64,000 bases of DNA from Vicia villosa (Eukaryota; Streptophyta; Magnoliopsida; Fabales; Fabaceae), in assembly GCF_029867415.1 (NCBI RefSeq), contig NC_081183.1, positions 58,726,336-58,790,335 of the forward strand, read 5' to 3'. Of the stretch, positions 32,446 through 44,157 are shown piece after piece; positions within the stretch are counted from its first letter, which is position 1, and each line of letters starts with the position of its first letter. The notes beneath the pieces were generated by a model. That model was not told the DNA's origin. It worked only from the letters and a program-made list of their open reading frames with translations, and searched no databases. The position numbers and the translations under genes are program-made.

Positions 32446-35400
32446 TATAATACGGTGAACTGACTTTTAAAGAAATGTCGCGGTTAAGCAAGAGTCGCCA
32501 CCGACTTTTATTTTATCCAAATTAAAGAAAGGCTAAAAGAATAGGAAAAACCTTTTAAAAGAAATCTTGAGTTCGGGGGGTAATTTATACAAAGGGAAGG
32601 TGTAAGGCACCCTTTGCATCCATGGTTTTCCATGGGCTCTTAATTGCTTAGCTCACTTTTTTGTTTGAAAATGTTTGCAGTGAATAAAGAAAAAGATTTT
32701 AAATAAGGACTTTAGCTTGTAAATAAGCGTAGCCTTTTTGAAGGTTTTTGATAAAGTGTAAGAAAAATATTTTAAACCAGAGCAAGCAATTAGGAGCTAA
32801 TTACCTTAACATTGTAAACAAAGTTCTTTTAGACTTTCAGCGCTATCCATACCATAAGAAGGGCCGGAAGTCCTTTTATCTGGAGGTTGAAGGGTCATCG
32901 GGAGTTCGTTCGCCATAAGACTGTCCCTTGCCATAAAGAGGGCAGGTTGTCTAAGGGAAGGAAAAGAATAGTCATTATTAGGCAACCAAGAGGACACCTC
33001 AGCAATAATCGAAAGGGAATATCACATCATCGTAGGCAACTTCGAGGGACGAGATCATATAACCAAACCGAAGGCAGCATCATTGGGTCTTATGATCTTT
33101 AGTGATGAACTGGGGGCATCATTTGCTAAGGCGTCCCCGTATCCGAGGGACTTGACTATTCTGCACTAAAAAGGCAACAGGCAACAAAAGGATTACCATA
33201 AAAGGTGTGTGGGTGCACAAACACGTGATTCAATTCAGATAATTATCTTGTAATTAATTATTCTAAATTCAGTTCGAGGTTTCACGCCCTAAATTACTAA
33301 CCACGCAAATATAATGCATAACAATTTTAAGTGCCTTTAAGGCCACACAATACAACCAGGAGCAGTTACAAAATAAGCCATGGGAAAGGGGAAAAAAGCA
33401 ATAAAATAAACCCCAACAGAGCAATAGGTTTAACACAGTTAATAATTAAAGAAGAATTAAAAGAGAACGAGTTTAGGATTACCGAAGGTTTGAGCTTTGA
33501 CCGGTTGGTTAACCCTGAAAATTAGCAAAGGAAGAATAAACAAAGGGTGGGTGTAGGAGAAATTCATTAACAGTTGAAGCAAACCTTAATTTAATCTATA
33601 AGGCGAAGATTAATAGTAAAATGATATTTAAATAAAAAAGGGGAATTAGAACTTAGTTTTTCGATTGGTATGGCGCGTAGTCGGAAGATCTTAGGGTAAC
33701 CCTGAAAAGTTGCACAAAGGAAAGAAAAGTTTTTAGTGCATGAGTGATCAAATGACAAACCTCGCAACCCTGATTGGGCACAAGTTAACCATGGTTAATA
33801 AAATAAATAAAAAGCTAAGTTAATTAATTATTGGTTTTTAACCTAATTAATTAAATCGGCCAGAATACGTTTTCGATTAAATTATCTAACCCTAATAAGT
33901 AATTTAGTTAATTAATAAAAATATTAACCTAATTAAACAATTAAATAACTAAATTAAATTAATCATTTAATAAATTAAATCAAATAAAAAAATTTATTAA
34001 CCATTAAATCCAATTAATTATTTAATTATAAAATAAATATTATTAAAAATAAATATTATTAAAAATAAATAATTATGATTTTTTAAGAAAAGAGAAAAAG
34101 AAAAAAAAGAAACTAAGAGAAATTTTATATAGAAAATAAATTGAATAAAATTAGTGTTGAACAAATAAAAAATAAAAAAAATTAGAAAACTTAGCTTGCG
34201 ATCCAGTGTGGCGTGCTCTTGAGGGTCTACGGTGCGCCTACGCGTCCATATGCGTTGGATTGATCTGACAGGTGATCTGATGGCTGCAAATCAAGGGTGT
34301 ACAATAGACTTGTGTGCGCTGGAGGTACAGGATCTGCAAACAATTGATTTGTAAAAATAAACCCTGTCCGGCATAGGGATCGAACTCGCATCCCTGGGGT
34401 CACCATTAAGCACTTAGCCATCTGGACTGTGTTACCAACTTGACATCATAATGCAACCAAATTAATATATTCAAAAAAACTAATTGGATAAAATTTGAAC
34501 TGAAGGTCCCGCGCTCAACCTTCTTCTTCTCCACCAGGCCTGCAACTTTTGCCACGGTGTAGCTTTCATTTAGCTACGGATACGATCGTAGCCAATCCCT
34601 GCCATCTTCAAACTCACGCTATAGACTCAATAAATTCCAAATAAAAAACCAGATCGATCAAACATTATCCCCTAAACATGAAAACACTGTTAATTTTGAA
34701 TGATTTGGCCTTTATCCGAAACTCCCCAATTTGGAGCTTATAAACCCTACCAATGGTGAATTATTAATCGTGCGATAAAACTCAAATTGAATAGTACAGA
34801 AAGCTCACAAACATTGTTATGAACATAGTTATACGATCAAATGCAATTCATAATGTGTGTATGATGAAGATTGAAGTCATAAAAAATCTGCTCAAACGGT
34901 GGTGTTATACGTCGCGCTTTTGAAGGAGATGGCGAACTGTGACTGTCTGGAACGCTTCAGAGAAGGTCGAGGAATCGATTTAGATGTGTGGGATTGCTTG
35001 AATCGGATCAGAATTTGATGTGCACCTCCACTCTTGTTCAAGTTTTTTTTAATGGTGCTAGGGTCTCCTTGCGGCCAATCCTCCCCCTTTTTGCATCTGA
35101 TTACCTTTCTTACTTATAGTACATGGAATTAGGGCAAATATATTGAACCAAATCTCCTTGAATTATGATATTGGGGATTGATTGAAAAATTGATTTTTCT
35201 TTCTAAACTTGGCCAAAATCATTCCATCTCTTTCCAATCTTGTGTCCCCTGAATATTTCAATCAAATATCATGAATATATCCATAATATTGATCACAAAA
35301 ATAAACTTAGCAGAAAATCTTTGATTTTTCCTTATTTCTTTTAATTAAAGTTGAATTTAAATTGATTAAATCCAAGAATAAATAAAATAAATAAAAGGAA

Positions 35401-36293
35401 AGCATGTGATTGGGCGTAGGGGTCGTGGATATGCTTAAGGCCATGATTCAAAACCAAAATTTAGGCCCATGAGTCCAAAACAACAAAATTCACCACTTTG
35501 CATTAAGTGCATTTCCTCAAAATCGACCAACTTGTGCAAGCCATAACTCCTTCAATTTTTATCATATGGAGACGTTCTAGGACTTTTTTGAAACCTCGAG
35601 ATGTCCTCTACAAGCCACTTTGGAAGCTTTTTTTTCATTTGAGGATTTTATCTTGATGATATGGGCTTTGACAAAAAACTGCTTTTGGTTGACTTTCAAA
35701 AAGGACCTGTAATGTTTTGATCCATATCTCTCAAATGAAGCATTTTTATACTTGGCTTGTTAGAGACAAAGTTGTAGAGAATTCAATTTCCTTCAAAATG
35801 AGCTTAGGATGGGAAATTTCTGATGTTCCATGTGAAAGTTATGGCTGGTCAAAGTTCAGATGACTTTCTTCTATGAAAACCCTAATTTAGAAACTTTTGG
35901 CTTTGTTGATTTCTGATCTTTTCTTGATGAATCATGATCAATCCTTGATCAAATGATGAACGATACTTCAAAATAAGGTTGTTGACAAAAAATCAGGAGT
36001 TTTGACTGTACTTTGACTACAGTTGACTTTTAGGTCAAACTAGTCGACTGTTGACTTTCTGAGCAATTGAGTAGTCAATCCTTGGAATTGAAACCTGGAT
36101 TTTGTCATGGAGGTAGTTTGAAACATCGTAAGCCATATGAAATGCATTGGAGCCTTTGATTCATTGATTTTCTTCGGAGAAATCAAAACCCTAGTTCAGG
36201 AAGTCATTGCTTAGGAGAGTATGTCTTTGAGTCTTGAACTTTGGTATGAGCTTGAATAGGAGAAATGAGATGGGAAAATTTTGGGGTATGACA
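32446..36293 (-). repeat. LTR B: 3' LTR of an Ogre-like element, minus orientation
   Basis: In element sense it starts TGTCATACCCCAA at 36293, right after a purine tract AGGGGCAGC. It ends at 32446 in CCGTATTATA, where the related LTR C ends CCGTATTACA, so the terminal dinucleotide is mutated. At 3848 bp it is close in length and sequence to LTR C (36560-40369), inverted. It contains the U5 motif at about 32592-32613, a PBS-like motif at 32491-32500, and a tRNA-like module near 34376-34427. No gene. The bases before it, CTTGG, are a possible target duplication whose partner lies outside the window. Confidence 0.85.
34376..34427 (-). other. tRNA-like module in LTR B
   Basis: Minus-strand TGGCTAAGTGC (34410-34420) resembles an A box and AGTTCGATCCC (34376-34386) a B box with one mismatch. 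Spacing is 34 nt, ten short of normal. It probably derives from a tRNA or SINE head; not a working tRNA. Confidence 0.4.
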
Positions 36294-36559
36294 GCTGCCC
36301 CTGTTCAATCTTCTTAAACCTGAAGATGTAGATTGGCATATGTGCCTGTCGAAATCTGAAGGTAGAAGAGGATTGAGCACTAGAATACCAAGAAATTTGC
36401 CCTTGCTGATGGTGAAGGGACTTTTTGGAGATGGGCTTAAAGATGCCACCCGATTATTAAGAGACTTGATTGAGATGGGCTTAAAGATGCCACCCAGCTT
36501 GATAGACTTGAGAGTCAGAATACGTCGTACGTTAGACTATATCTGAAGGATATACGTAG
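36294..36559 (-). other. 3' UTR remnant of the element carrying LTR B
   Basis: Starts with a polypurine tract (36294-36301, AGGGGCAG in element sense). It then holds an imperfect duplication containing GAGATGGGCTTAAAGATGCC (about 36434-36495). It is cut at 36560 by LTR C. No gene. Confidence 0.7.
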
Positions 36560-38540
36560 TGTCATACCCCAAAATTTGCCCATACTATTTCTCTTATACA
36601 AATTCAAATCAATACATAAAACTCCAAGACACATTCTCCTATACAAGGCTCAGAAAATAGGGTTTGGTTTGTTCAGAGGAAAATCAATGAATCAATGGCT
36701 CCAAGGCATCCTATATGGCTCAATATATATCACATTATCTCTATGACAAGTATCAAGTCTCAATTTAAAGGATTGGTCACTCAATTGTTCAGAAAGTCAA
36801 CAGTCGACTAAATTAACCTAAAAGTCAATTGTGGCCAAAGCACAGTCAAAACTCCTGATTTTTTGTCAACATCCTAATATTGAAGTATCATTCACCATTT
36901 GATCAAGTATTGATCATGGTTCATCAAGGAAAGATCAAAAATCAACAATTCAAAAAGTTTCTAAATTAGGGTTTTCATAGGAGAAAGTCAACTGAACTTT
37001 GACCAGCCGTAACTTTCACATGGAACATCAGAAATTTTCCATCCAAAGCTCATCTTGAAGGAAATTCAATTCTCTACAACTTTGTCTCTCACATGCCAAG
37101 TCTTAAAATGCTTCATTTGGGAGATATGGACCAAAACATTATAGGTCCTTTTCAAAAGTCAACAAAAAGCCACTTTTTTCAAAAGGACACACAAAGAGCA
37201 CAGAAAATCATTTTGACCTGGGACCAAAAACACTGGTTAGAGGACTCTCTAAGGTTTCTAAAAAGTCCTAGAACTTCTCCATACCTCAAAAATTGAGGGA
37301 GATAGGTCTTGTTAAAGTTGGAATATTTTGGAGGGAAAAATGTGAAAGAATTTGGATTTTTAGCAAATGAGCCCAAGATCTTTTGATTCAGTCTTGATCC
37401 ACAAGTCGTCTAAAGCCCAAGAATCAATTCCCACGAATTTATGTGATTTATTTAATTTATTATGATTTTTTATTCAATTAAAAAAGGATTAAAATCAAAT
37501 AAATAAAGATAAAATCAAATATTTGATTCAAGAGCTCAAAAGGATCAAATCCAACCTCCAATTATACCCCATATCCAATATAATTTCGTGCATAAGATAT
37601 TGGGAGAAAATTGAATCAATATTGGCCATAATTAGAAACTTTTTCCAATCAAACTTTCCAACATTCAATCTCAAGATTCAAAGGGATTCTCTTCAATTTT
37701 ATCAACCCTAAAGCTTCCCCTATAAGAGCACAACAGGTCCATAGCACAAGGGTTACAATTTTCTGCCTCAAGAAACCTTAAATCCGAGCCAAAATTTCAC
37801 AAAAAACTCAAGAGTCAATTTGAAGTTCTAGGCCGATTCAAGTGTTGCAATTGATCAAGACTTGCTCCTTGATCATCACTGAACGATTCCAGATCATCAT
37901 CGAGCCTTGAAGCATCACGAATTGTCTCCTATAACCCTCGGTTTGTCACTTTTTATTTTGTGTCGATTTGCATCATACAAGCATCAATACTTAAAATCCA
38001 TTGCATATTATTGTTTATCTTGGTGTGTTTATTGATTCTGGATAATTTGGTGTGTTATTGTATTGTTTGGAGTGATACGCCATTGTTAGGGTTCCTGCTT
38101 CAATTTAGGGCTTTTCTGTACAAGTAAAATTAGGTTCAATCAACGTCATGGTCATGTTCGCAAGGACCATACGAATTGAACGGTAAGGGTGCGCCAAATT
38201 TCTACATTCATTTAGCCCTATTCGCTATTTTTCAGTTTGAGGTGCAGGGTATTTTATAGCGCTTCAGGCAAAAAAACGCTGTAAAAAGTATGTTGCACAT
38301 TGGCCTCGTGAAGAAGACGACTGCGTGGCATAGTCTGATTGGTGGGATTTGAAAAATCCGGCGCGCGAAAGTTCTTGGATCCCAGAGTGATTCTATGCGT
38401 TAACAAACACGCGTTAGTGTGCACCTTCGCCATCTCTGCCATTCGTTCCATCTCTAGATCCATCCAACGATCCAGGCAACGCAGGCGGATCATGTTCCAA
38501 TTTATTTTATTTTTAATTATATAACATGTTTTATTTTATT

Positions 38541-38589
<49 letters not shown>

Positions 38590-40369
38590 TTTAATTTTTT
38601 TTCTTTATAATAATAAAACAATTATACTTATTTTCTAAAAAACTTTTTTAATTTATTTATTTATTTTATTTCATATACTTATTTATTTAATTAATATATA
38701 TATTTATTATATTTATTAATATTATTCATAATAATTTTATTTTCTTAATTATATATTTATTTTATTTAATTATATTTATTTTCTTTTTCTCATTGTAATT
38801 TATATTTAATTATGTATATATATTCAAAAATTTATATTTATCTTGTTTTTATTCTAAAAAATTCCTAAAAATACCTGTTATGCTCGATTTTATTCTCTCG
38901 TCCCGATTTAATTAATTAGGTCGCAAGACCAATAATTAATTAAATTATTTTCTTTTTCTTATTTAATTCGCACCCTAATCAGGGTTTATTACGATCATTC
39001 CATACACTGAAAATATTTGTTTTCCGTGCTTTTTTTTCAGGGTTATTCTTTAAGTACACTTCGACTACGCGCCTTCAAAATCCGAAGCTAAGTATTCAAC
39101 TTAATTTTAAGTCTATTTTGTTTCCTTTTATTTTAAGGTTTACCATTCGAACTCCGCATACACTCACATCTATTATCTGCCTTTGCCTTTGCCATTTTTT
39201 AGGGTTAACCCCGAGGTTTCCTCCGACCGCCAACCATATCAGATCAAATGCACAGCTAAGTGTCTAGTTATTTATTTTAATTTAATTTCTTTTTATTCTT
39301 TTATTTCGATTAGGGTTAGTCGTATTTGCCTCTGAACTGATAATGCACTCACCCTATTTTTGCTTGCTACTTTTCCCACCTTTTCAGGGTTTGTCAATTG
39401 CCAAAGCTACGAATAGTCGGTAACCCTAAACCCTGATCTCAATTATTACTTGTGTTAAACTTATTAATCTGTTTATCCCGCTGGTTTCATTTTCCCCTTT
39501 CCCTTTATTGCTTTGATTATCAATATTAATTGTTGTGGTTAGTAATTTTAGGGAGTGCAAGCCTGTAATCAACTTAGAACAATTAATTACAAGATAATTT
39601 TATGAATATAATCACGTGATTGTTGCACCCACGCACGCTTTGGGGTAACCTCTTTGTTGCCTTGTTGCCTGTTGCCTTGTGTTTTTGCAGAATAGTCATG
39701 TCCCTCGAATACGAGGATACCTCAGCCATGCTGCCTCGATAAATACAAAGGTCATACGACCCTAATGATGCTGCCTTCGATACACTAATATGACCCCGAC
39801 CCTCGGAAGTTGCCTACGAAAGGCTGAGGTATCCTCTGGTTGCCTACGAAAAGGCTATTCTGGTTCTTCCCTTAGACTACCTGCCTCCCTATGGCATGTG
39901 ACAGTCTTATGGAAAACGAACTCTTGATGACCCTTCAACCTCCAAATGAAAGTCTTCCTGCCCTCTTATGGCATGGATAGACCCTTTCACCCTGAAAGGC
40001 TAAAAGAACGTTTTTCATCCAACTAGGTAATTGCCCTAATTGCTTTGCCTTGCTCTAAAAAAACTTTTTTTCATATTCTTTCTCATAAACCTTCAAAAAG
40101 CTACGCTTATTTACAAGCTAAAGTCTTATTTCTTTTCTACACTTTTTCCTTCAAAAGAGCAAAGCAATTAAGAGCCCATGGATAACCATGGATGTAAAGG
40201 GTGCCTTACACCTTCCCTTTGCATAAATTACCCCCCGAACTCAAAATATTTTTAAAAGGTATTTTCTTGTTCTTTTAGCCTTTCTGATTTAATTTGGATA
40301 AAATAAAAGTCGGTGGCAACTCATGCTTTACCGCACATTTCAAATAAAAAGTTAGTTCACCGTATTACA
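36560..40369 (+). repeat. LTR C: 5' LTR of Ogre-like derivative element C
   Basis: 3810 bp on the plus strand, from TGTCATACCCCAA to CCGTATTACA, followed by a four-base spacer and a primer site. Possible TATA-like TATAAGAG at 37721. A TA-rich tract with a TA microsatellite is at about 38540-38590, in an AT-rich stretch to 38870. The U5 motif is at 40199-40222. No protein gene recognised. It is related to LTR B but inverted. Confidence 0.88.
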
Positions 40370-40373
40370 GAAC

Positions 40374-40391
40374 TGGCGACTCTGCTGGGGA
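40374..40391 (+). promoter_or_regulatory. Element C primer binding site
   Basis: TGGCGACTCTGCTGGGGA, four bases after the LTR end, identical to the site of element F (62050-62067). Ogre-type sites are reported to pair with tRNA-Arg; not verified here. Confidence 0.8.
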
Positions 40392-41096
40392 TTTTCGATT
40401 AAAAAGTAGGGTTACCTTAAAATTTTAGGATTCACTTATAATGTTTTCTATTGTTTGTTTTGCTTGTTTTAATTTCCAAGGATGTTTTGGGAACTCTGTT
40501 GTGTGAAAGGTCCTACACCCGGATCTAGTGTACCTTAAGTATGTGGCACGAGACCAGGGAAGCTGTACGACATGTATCGTTATGGTTGAACTGGTGGCCA
40601 CCGTTAGTGCGACACTTTGGTTTGTCCTAATGGCCCTTGAATCTGATCGAGGAGACATTTGGCTACCGCGTGGTGTCATGAGCACTAATTCGCCTTTAGA
40701 ACCTTAGTTGAACTTGACTTTGGCTTATAAGAAGTAGCGAGATGGCTGGCTTCGGATTCCTGACTGAAGCCGGTTGATACTCGATGCTACACTCATTGAG
40801 ATTGGACTCAAGGGATGCTTTTGGCTGGCCGATTGAGTGCTATGTTGAGACAATGCCTACGAGAAAGATCAGGGATATGAGCACCATAGAACCTGGTTAC
40901 TTTTTAGGACAGGTTGAACCAACTAAACGAAAGGAAGAAGGGTATATACCTATGAACTTCATGCAAGCGTACCCTTAAGGCAATTGTGTGACTTGCTTGT
41001 GTTTGTTATCTACTTGGCATCGTGACATCATGGCATATCATATCCACTAACAATTTCAAGGACCAAGAAATTTATATTTGTATTGTTTTGTAGGAC
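40392..41096 (+). other. Element C 5' leader with a small open frame
   Basis: About 0.7 kb between primer site and ORF1. A 64-codon open frame at 40784-40978 (starts MLHSLRLDSRDAF, ends NFMQAYP) sits 118 nt before ORF1. It resembles no family I know and is possibly chance or an upstream ORF. Confidence 0.5.
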
Positions 41097-42440
41097 ATGG
41101 CTTTTGCTACTAGGGATTATGTACGACTCAACTTCGTGGGGATACATTCTGAGCTTAAGGAGCTTGCCTTAGAAGTTCCTGGAGATTCTAAGTTTGCTGA
41201 AAGACATGGTTATCTACTCCGACTGGTCACCTCCCAATTCGAAGAAGATATGATGAGAGTTTTATGCCAATTCTTCGATCCCGAGCATTATTGCTTTACT
41301 TTTTCAGATTATCAGTTGGTACCTACCTTGGAGGAGTTCTCGGATTTACTTGGTATACCCATATCTGATCATTTACCCTTTACTGGTTTGGAGAGCACTC
41401 CAAAACCTGAGACTATTGCTGCTGCACTACACCTAAAGAGATCAAACATTGCTTCCAATTGGGACACCAAGAATGGAGTCGAAGGTCTCTCGGCCAAATT
41501 CTTATTTGGTAAAGCTCGACAATTCCTGAAAGCCATGAGTTACCATGCATTCGAAGATATTTTGGCCTTATTGATATATAGCTTGGTATTATTTCCTAAT
41601 CCTGATCAATTCATTGATGTGCACGCAATCAAGATTTTCTTGACTCACAATCCGGTACCTACACTACTTGGAGATATTCTACACTCTCTTCACTCCCGTA
41701 TCATGAAGAAGCGAGGGACTCTTATGTGTTGCACACCCTTGCTAGCTAGGTGGTTTATTTCGCACCTTCCACGTTCAGTGGTAAGAAACGATCAAAAGAT
41801 GCAATGGTCACGAAGAATCATGTCACTTTCTCACTCAGATATCCGTTGGCACGTCATATCTCAAGAGTACCTCACTATTATCGATCATTGTGGGAAATTC
41901 CCTAATGTGCCTCTCCTTGGCATTAGAGGGGGAATCACCTACAATCCTTCATTAGCCCTACGACAGTTTGGTTATGCTCGAAGAGATGGTCCTCATCACT
42001 TGATTATGGAAGGGGTTATTTTCAACTATGAAGAAGATGCTCAAAACCAACGCCGAGAGTTCATACGCGCTTGGAATAAAGTGTACAAGGTTGATAGCAA
42101 AAGTTGGGGGCAAAAGAACTCCCTTCCTTCAAAACCTTATCTCAGATGGGTGCGCACTCGCGCTCAACGTTTTGTCATGCCATATCCCTATGTTAGACCT
42201 GTAATTGTTGAACCTGAATGTGAAGAAAAGTTTCCTTTGGTTATCCTCCATCCCGACATGCCTACCGACTTAGAAGAACTACAAAAGTCACGGGTTCAAT
42301 TGAAAGAAGAAAGATATACTTTTGAGGCTCAATTCTGTGCTAAAGAGAAACAAGTGTTAGAACTCACAAGACTACTTCATGCGGAGCAAGGCATCAACAA
42401 CTTCATTGGATCAAAGAGGAAGCGCCCATGGGAGACTTGA
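41097..42440 (+). CDS. Element C ORF1 protein (447 aa, unknown function)
   Basis: Intact frame starting at the first good ATG after the leader. Homologous to Ogre ORF1 at 24807-26342: the core CFTFSDYQLVPTLEEFSDLL, GLESTPKPETIAAALHLKRS, FEDILALLIYSLVLFPNPDQ and CCTPLLARWFISHLPRS all have counterparts in the same order. The C-terminal coiled coil (about 395-435) is shorter than in Ogre, and there is no acidic tail. Keeping this frame open in an element that has lost pol suggests either recent loss or a use in trans. No catalytic motif is seen. The family is probably plant DUF7745 (from memory). Confidence 0.85.
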   Translation: MAFATRDYVRLNFVGIHSELKELALEVPGDSKFAERHGYLLRLVTSQFEEDMMRVLCQFFDPEHYCFTFSDYQLVPTLEEFSDLLGIPISDHLPFTGLESTPKPETIAAALHLKRSNIASNWDTKNGVEGLSAKFLFGKARQFLKAMSYHAFEDILALLIYSLVLFPNPDQFIDVHAIKIFLTHNPVPTLLGDILHSLHSRIMKKRGTLMCCTPLLARWFISHLPRSVVRNDQKMQWSRRIMSLSHSDIRWHVISQEYLTIIDHCGKFPNVPLLGIRGGITYNPSLALRQFGYARRDGPHHLIMEGVIFNYEEDAQNQRREFIRAWNKVYKVDSKSWGQKNSLPSKPYLRWVRTRAQRFVMPYPYVRPVIVEPECEEKFPLVILHPDMPTDLEELQKSRVQLKEERYTFEAQFCAKEKQVLELTRLLHAEQGINNFIGSKRKRPWET

Positions 42441-42707
42441 AGGAGTTTTATCTTATTACTATTATTTCTAGTTATTTTACTTATTTGTTTTTTTGTAAGC
42501 CTAAAAGTGGCAAAGAACCATAACTAAGTACAATTTAATTATTATTATTATTAATGAATTTGTTCTTTCTTTCTTGTTTAAACAAATTTTAATTTCAAGG
42601 TCCTTGAAAACATTGCATATGCATAATCATATCATTCATGAATATCGCATCACAGGTTTCATAAAAGCAAATGCCTCATCTTTCCGCTGTTTATTTCAGT
42701 AAGAAAG
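42441..42707 (+). other. Spacer between ORF1 and gag of element C
   Basis: Under 300 bp, AT-rich, no gene seen. Confidence 0.5.
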
Positions 42708-43372
42708 ATGGATCTCGAACAATCTGTCAAGAATCTCCAAGCTCAGAACGCTGAATTTCAAGCCTTGATCCTGAACTTGTCCAAGGGGCAAGAAGAATTA
42801 AAGGCACTTCTGATCGAGAAGGAGAAGAATCAACATAAGCATCAAGGTGGTCAAGATAATCAGAGATCTAAGCCTAAGCGATCACTTTCTCTATTACCCA
42901 TGCCGCTGTCTCAAGTTCTGCAACAACTGCTCAATCAGAACTTGATAACTCTATTGCCTCCATATTCATTTCCTGCTAATCCTACTCTTGGGTACAAGTA
43001 CCATGCGAGATGTGCTTATCATTCGAATAGTCCTGGTCATGATACAGAGGATTGTTGGCTATTTAAGCACAAGATCCAAGACTTAATTGATGAAAAGATC
43101 ATTGACTTCAACTCACCTGAGGAACCTCGCCTGACTAATACTGTGCACAATCGGAAAGGTCATAACCAATCTGTGGGGACAATTCTGATCTCTACACCAG
43201 TTCCACAACAAAGACGCAAGTCAGATGCACCTAGGCGTCGGTTCACAAAGATCAACATGTCACTGGCTCAGGCATTACAACATTTGTTGAAAGCAAACTT
43301 GATTACTGTGAGGGATCCTCCTATAAAGCCCAACACTTCCGCTCCTAGCTATAAGCCCAATGCGAAGTGCGC
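42708..43372 (+). pseudogene. Element C reduced gag with duplicated zinc knuckle, 5' part
   Basis: Starts with a coiled-coil N-terminus (MDLEQSVKNLQAQNAEFQ, residues 1-40). The capsid core is missing, and a C-terminal module follows directly: a helix SQVLQQLLNQNLI, then CAYHSNSPGHDTEDC at 102-116 (Cys-x2-His-x5-His-x4-Cys) and HKIQDLIDEKIIDF. A second copy of the module (LAQALQHLLKANLIT, then the first Cys at residue 221) is cut at 43373 by LTR D. A matching continuation with the rest of a knuckle lies at 48050-48210. This is a deletion derivative of Ogre-type Gag; it cannot form a normal capsid. Confidence 0.8.
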
Positions 43373-43888
43373 TGTTATACCCCAAAATTTGCCCGCATCT
43401 TTTTTCAAGAAAACTCCAATCTGAAAATTAAGAGTCTCATATAATCATGGATTTTTATTTCAACAAATATCCTGACATATGAAATACTTAGTTTTTAGAA
43501 TTTTTCTTATACAATAATTTGGCTTGCAGTTGAATTTATTCTTACGCAAACGCCAAATATTGTTTATTACTTCACACATGCTATTTATTTATTTACAGAT
43601 AAATAGTACTGACACAATTGGTACAGAGTTAAATCTTTTTGCAGGCGCAGAATCAGGAAACTCAGACTGTACTGGTAACAAGTAGATTATTATTATCTTT
43701 TGTTTCCCACTAATTTTTGTACTATATTCCATTATTTTCAAAAATCTTTTCAAATCTCTTTTTCAAAAATCAAATCTCTCTTTTTCCCAACACTATCTCC
43801 ACTTTCTTTCAAATCTTACTTCCACTCAAATTTTCCTTTTGTACGGAATCATATCATTCCCTAAACGTCTCTATCCTCCTTTCCATTC

Positions 43889-43896
43889 TATAAATA
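43889..43896 (+). promoter_or_regulatory. TATA box upstream of the small ORF in LTR D
   Basis: TATAAATA, 94 bases before the ATG at 43990, with an A/C/T-rich leader between, as in plant promoters. It is separate from the TATAAATA at 45761 that fits the usual LTR promoter. Confidence 0.5.
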
Positions 43897-43989
43897 CCTC
43901 CCATTTTCTTCCATAAAATCTCACATCAAATTCTAATTCATCTCTCAAATTTCCACTTCATAATCCATCCTTTCTTCTTTCCCGACAAA

Positions 43990-44157
43990 ATGGCAAAGCG
44001 GTGGGAAACGTGTTTTCTTATGGTCATCACCATTGCTACGGTGATCATGTCTTTCTTCTGTCTACATAGCCCGGAACACTGTGGACCTGGGATGCTTATG
44101 CTCCCAATCATCTACATGTTACTATTTGTAGCATGGGTTATCAATCGTCATTCTTAA
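43990..44157 (+). CDS. Small two-helix membrane peptide encoded within LTR D (55 aa)
   Basis: A complete frame from ATG in the good plant context ACAAAATGGC to TAA. A short basic N-terminus (MAKRW) is followed by a hydrophobic helix CFLMVITIATVIMSFFCL (8-25), a polar turn HSPEHCGPG (26-34) with a Cys, a second hydrophobic helix MLMLPIIYMLLFVAWV (35-50), and a basic end NRHS. It would be a hairpin membrane peptide. It does not resemble a protein I know. A TATA box lies 94 bp upstream. The segment of about 1.2 kb that holds it seems absent from LTRs B and C. It could be a captured host gene fragment, an accessory ORF, or chance; being short, the protein call is uncertain. Confidence 0.4.
   Translation: MAKRWETCFLMVITIATVIMSFFCLHSPEHCGPGMLMLPIIYMLLFVAWVINRHS

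Noticed and set aside
34227..34421. Small minus-strand ORF in LTR B
   Set aside because: Overlaps the tRNA-like module and has no protein features beyond chance.
32446..40369. B and C as a single fold-back transposon
   Set aside because: B has its own polypurine tract inward and C its own primer site outward, so they are separate LTRs.
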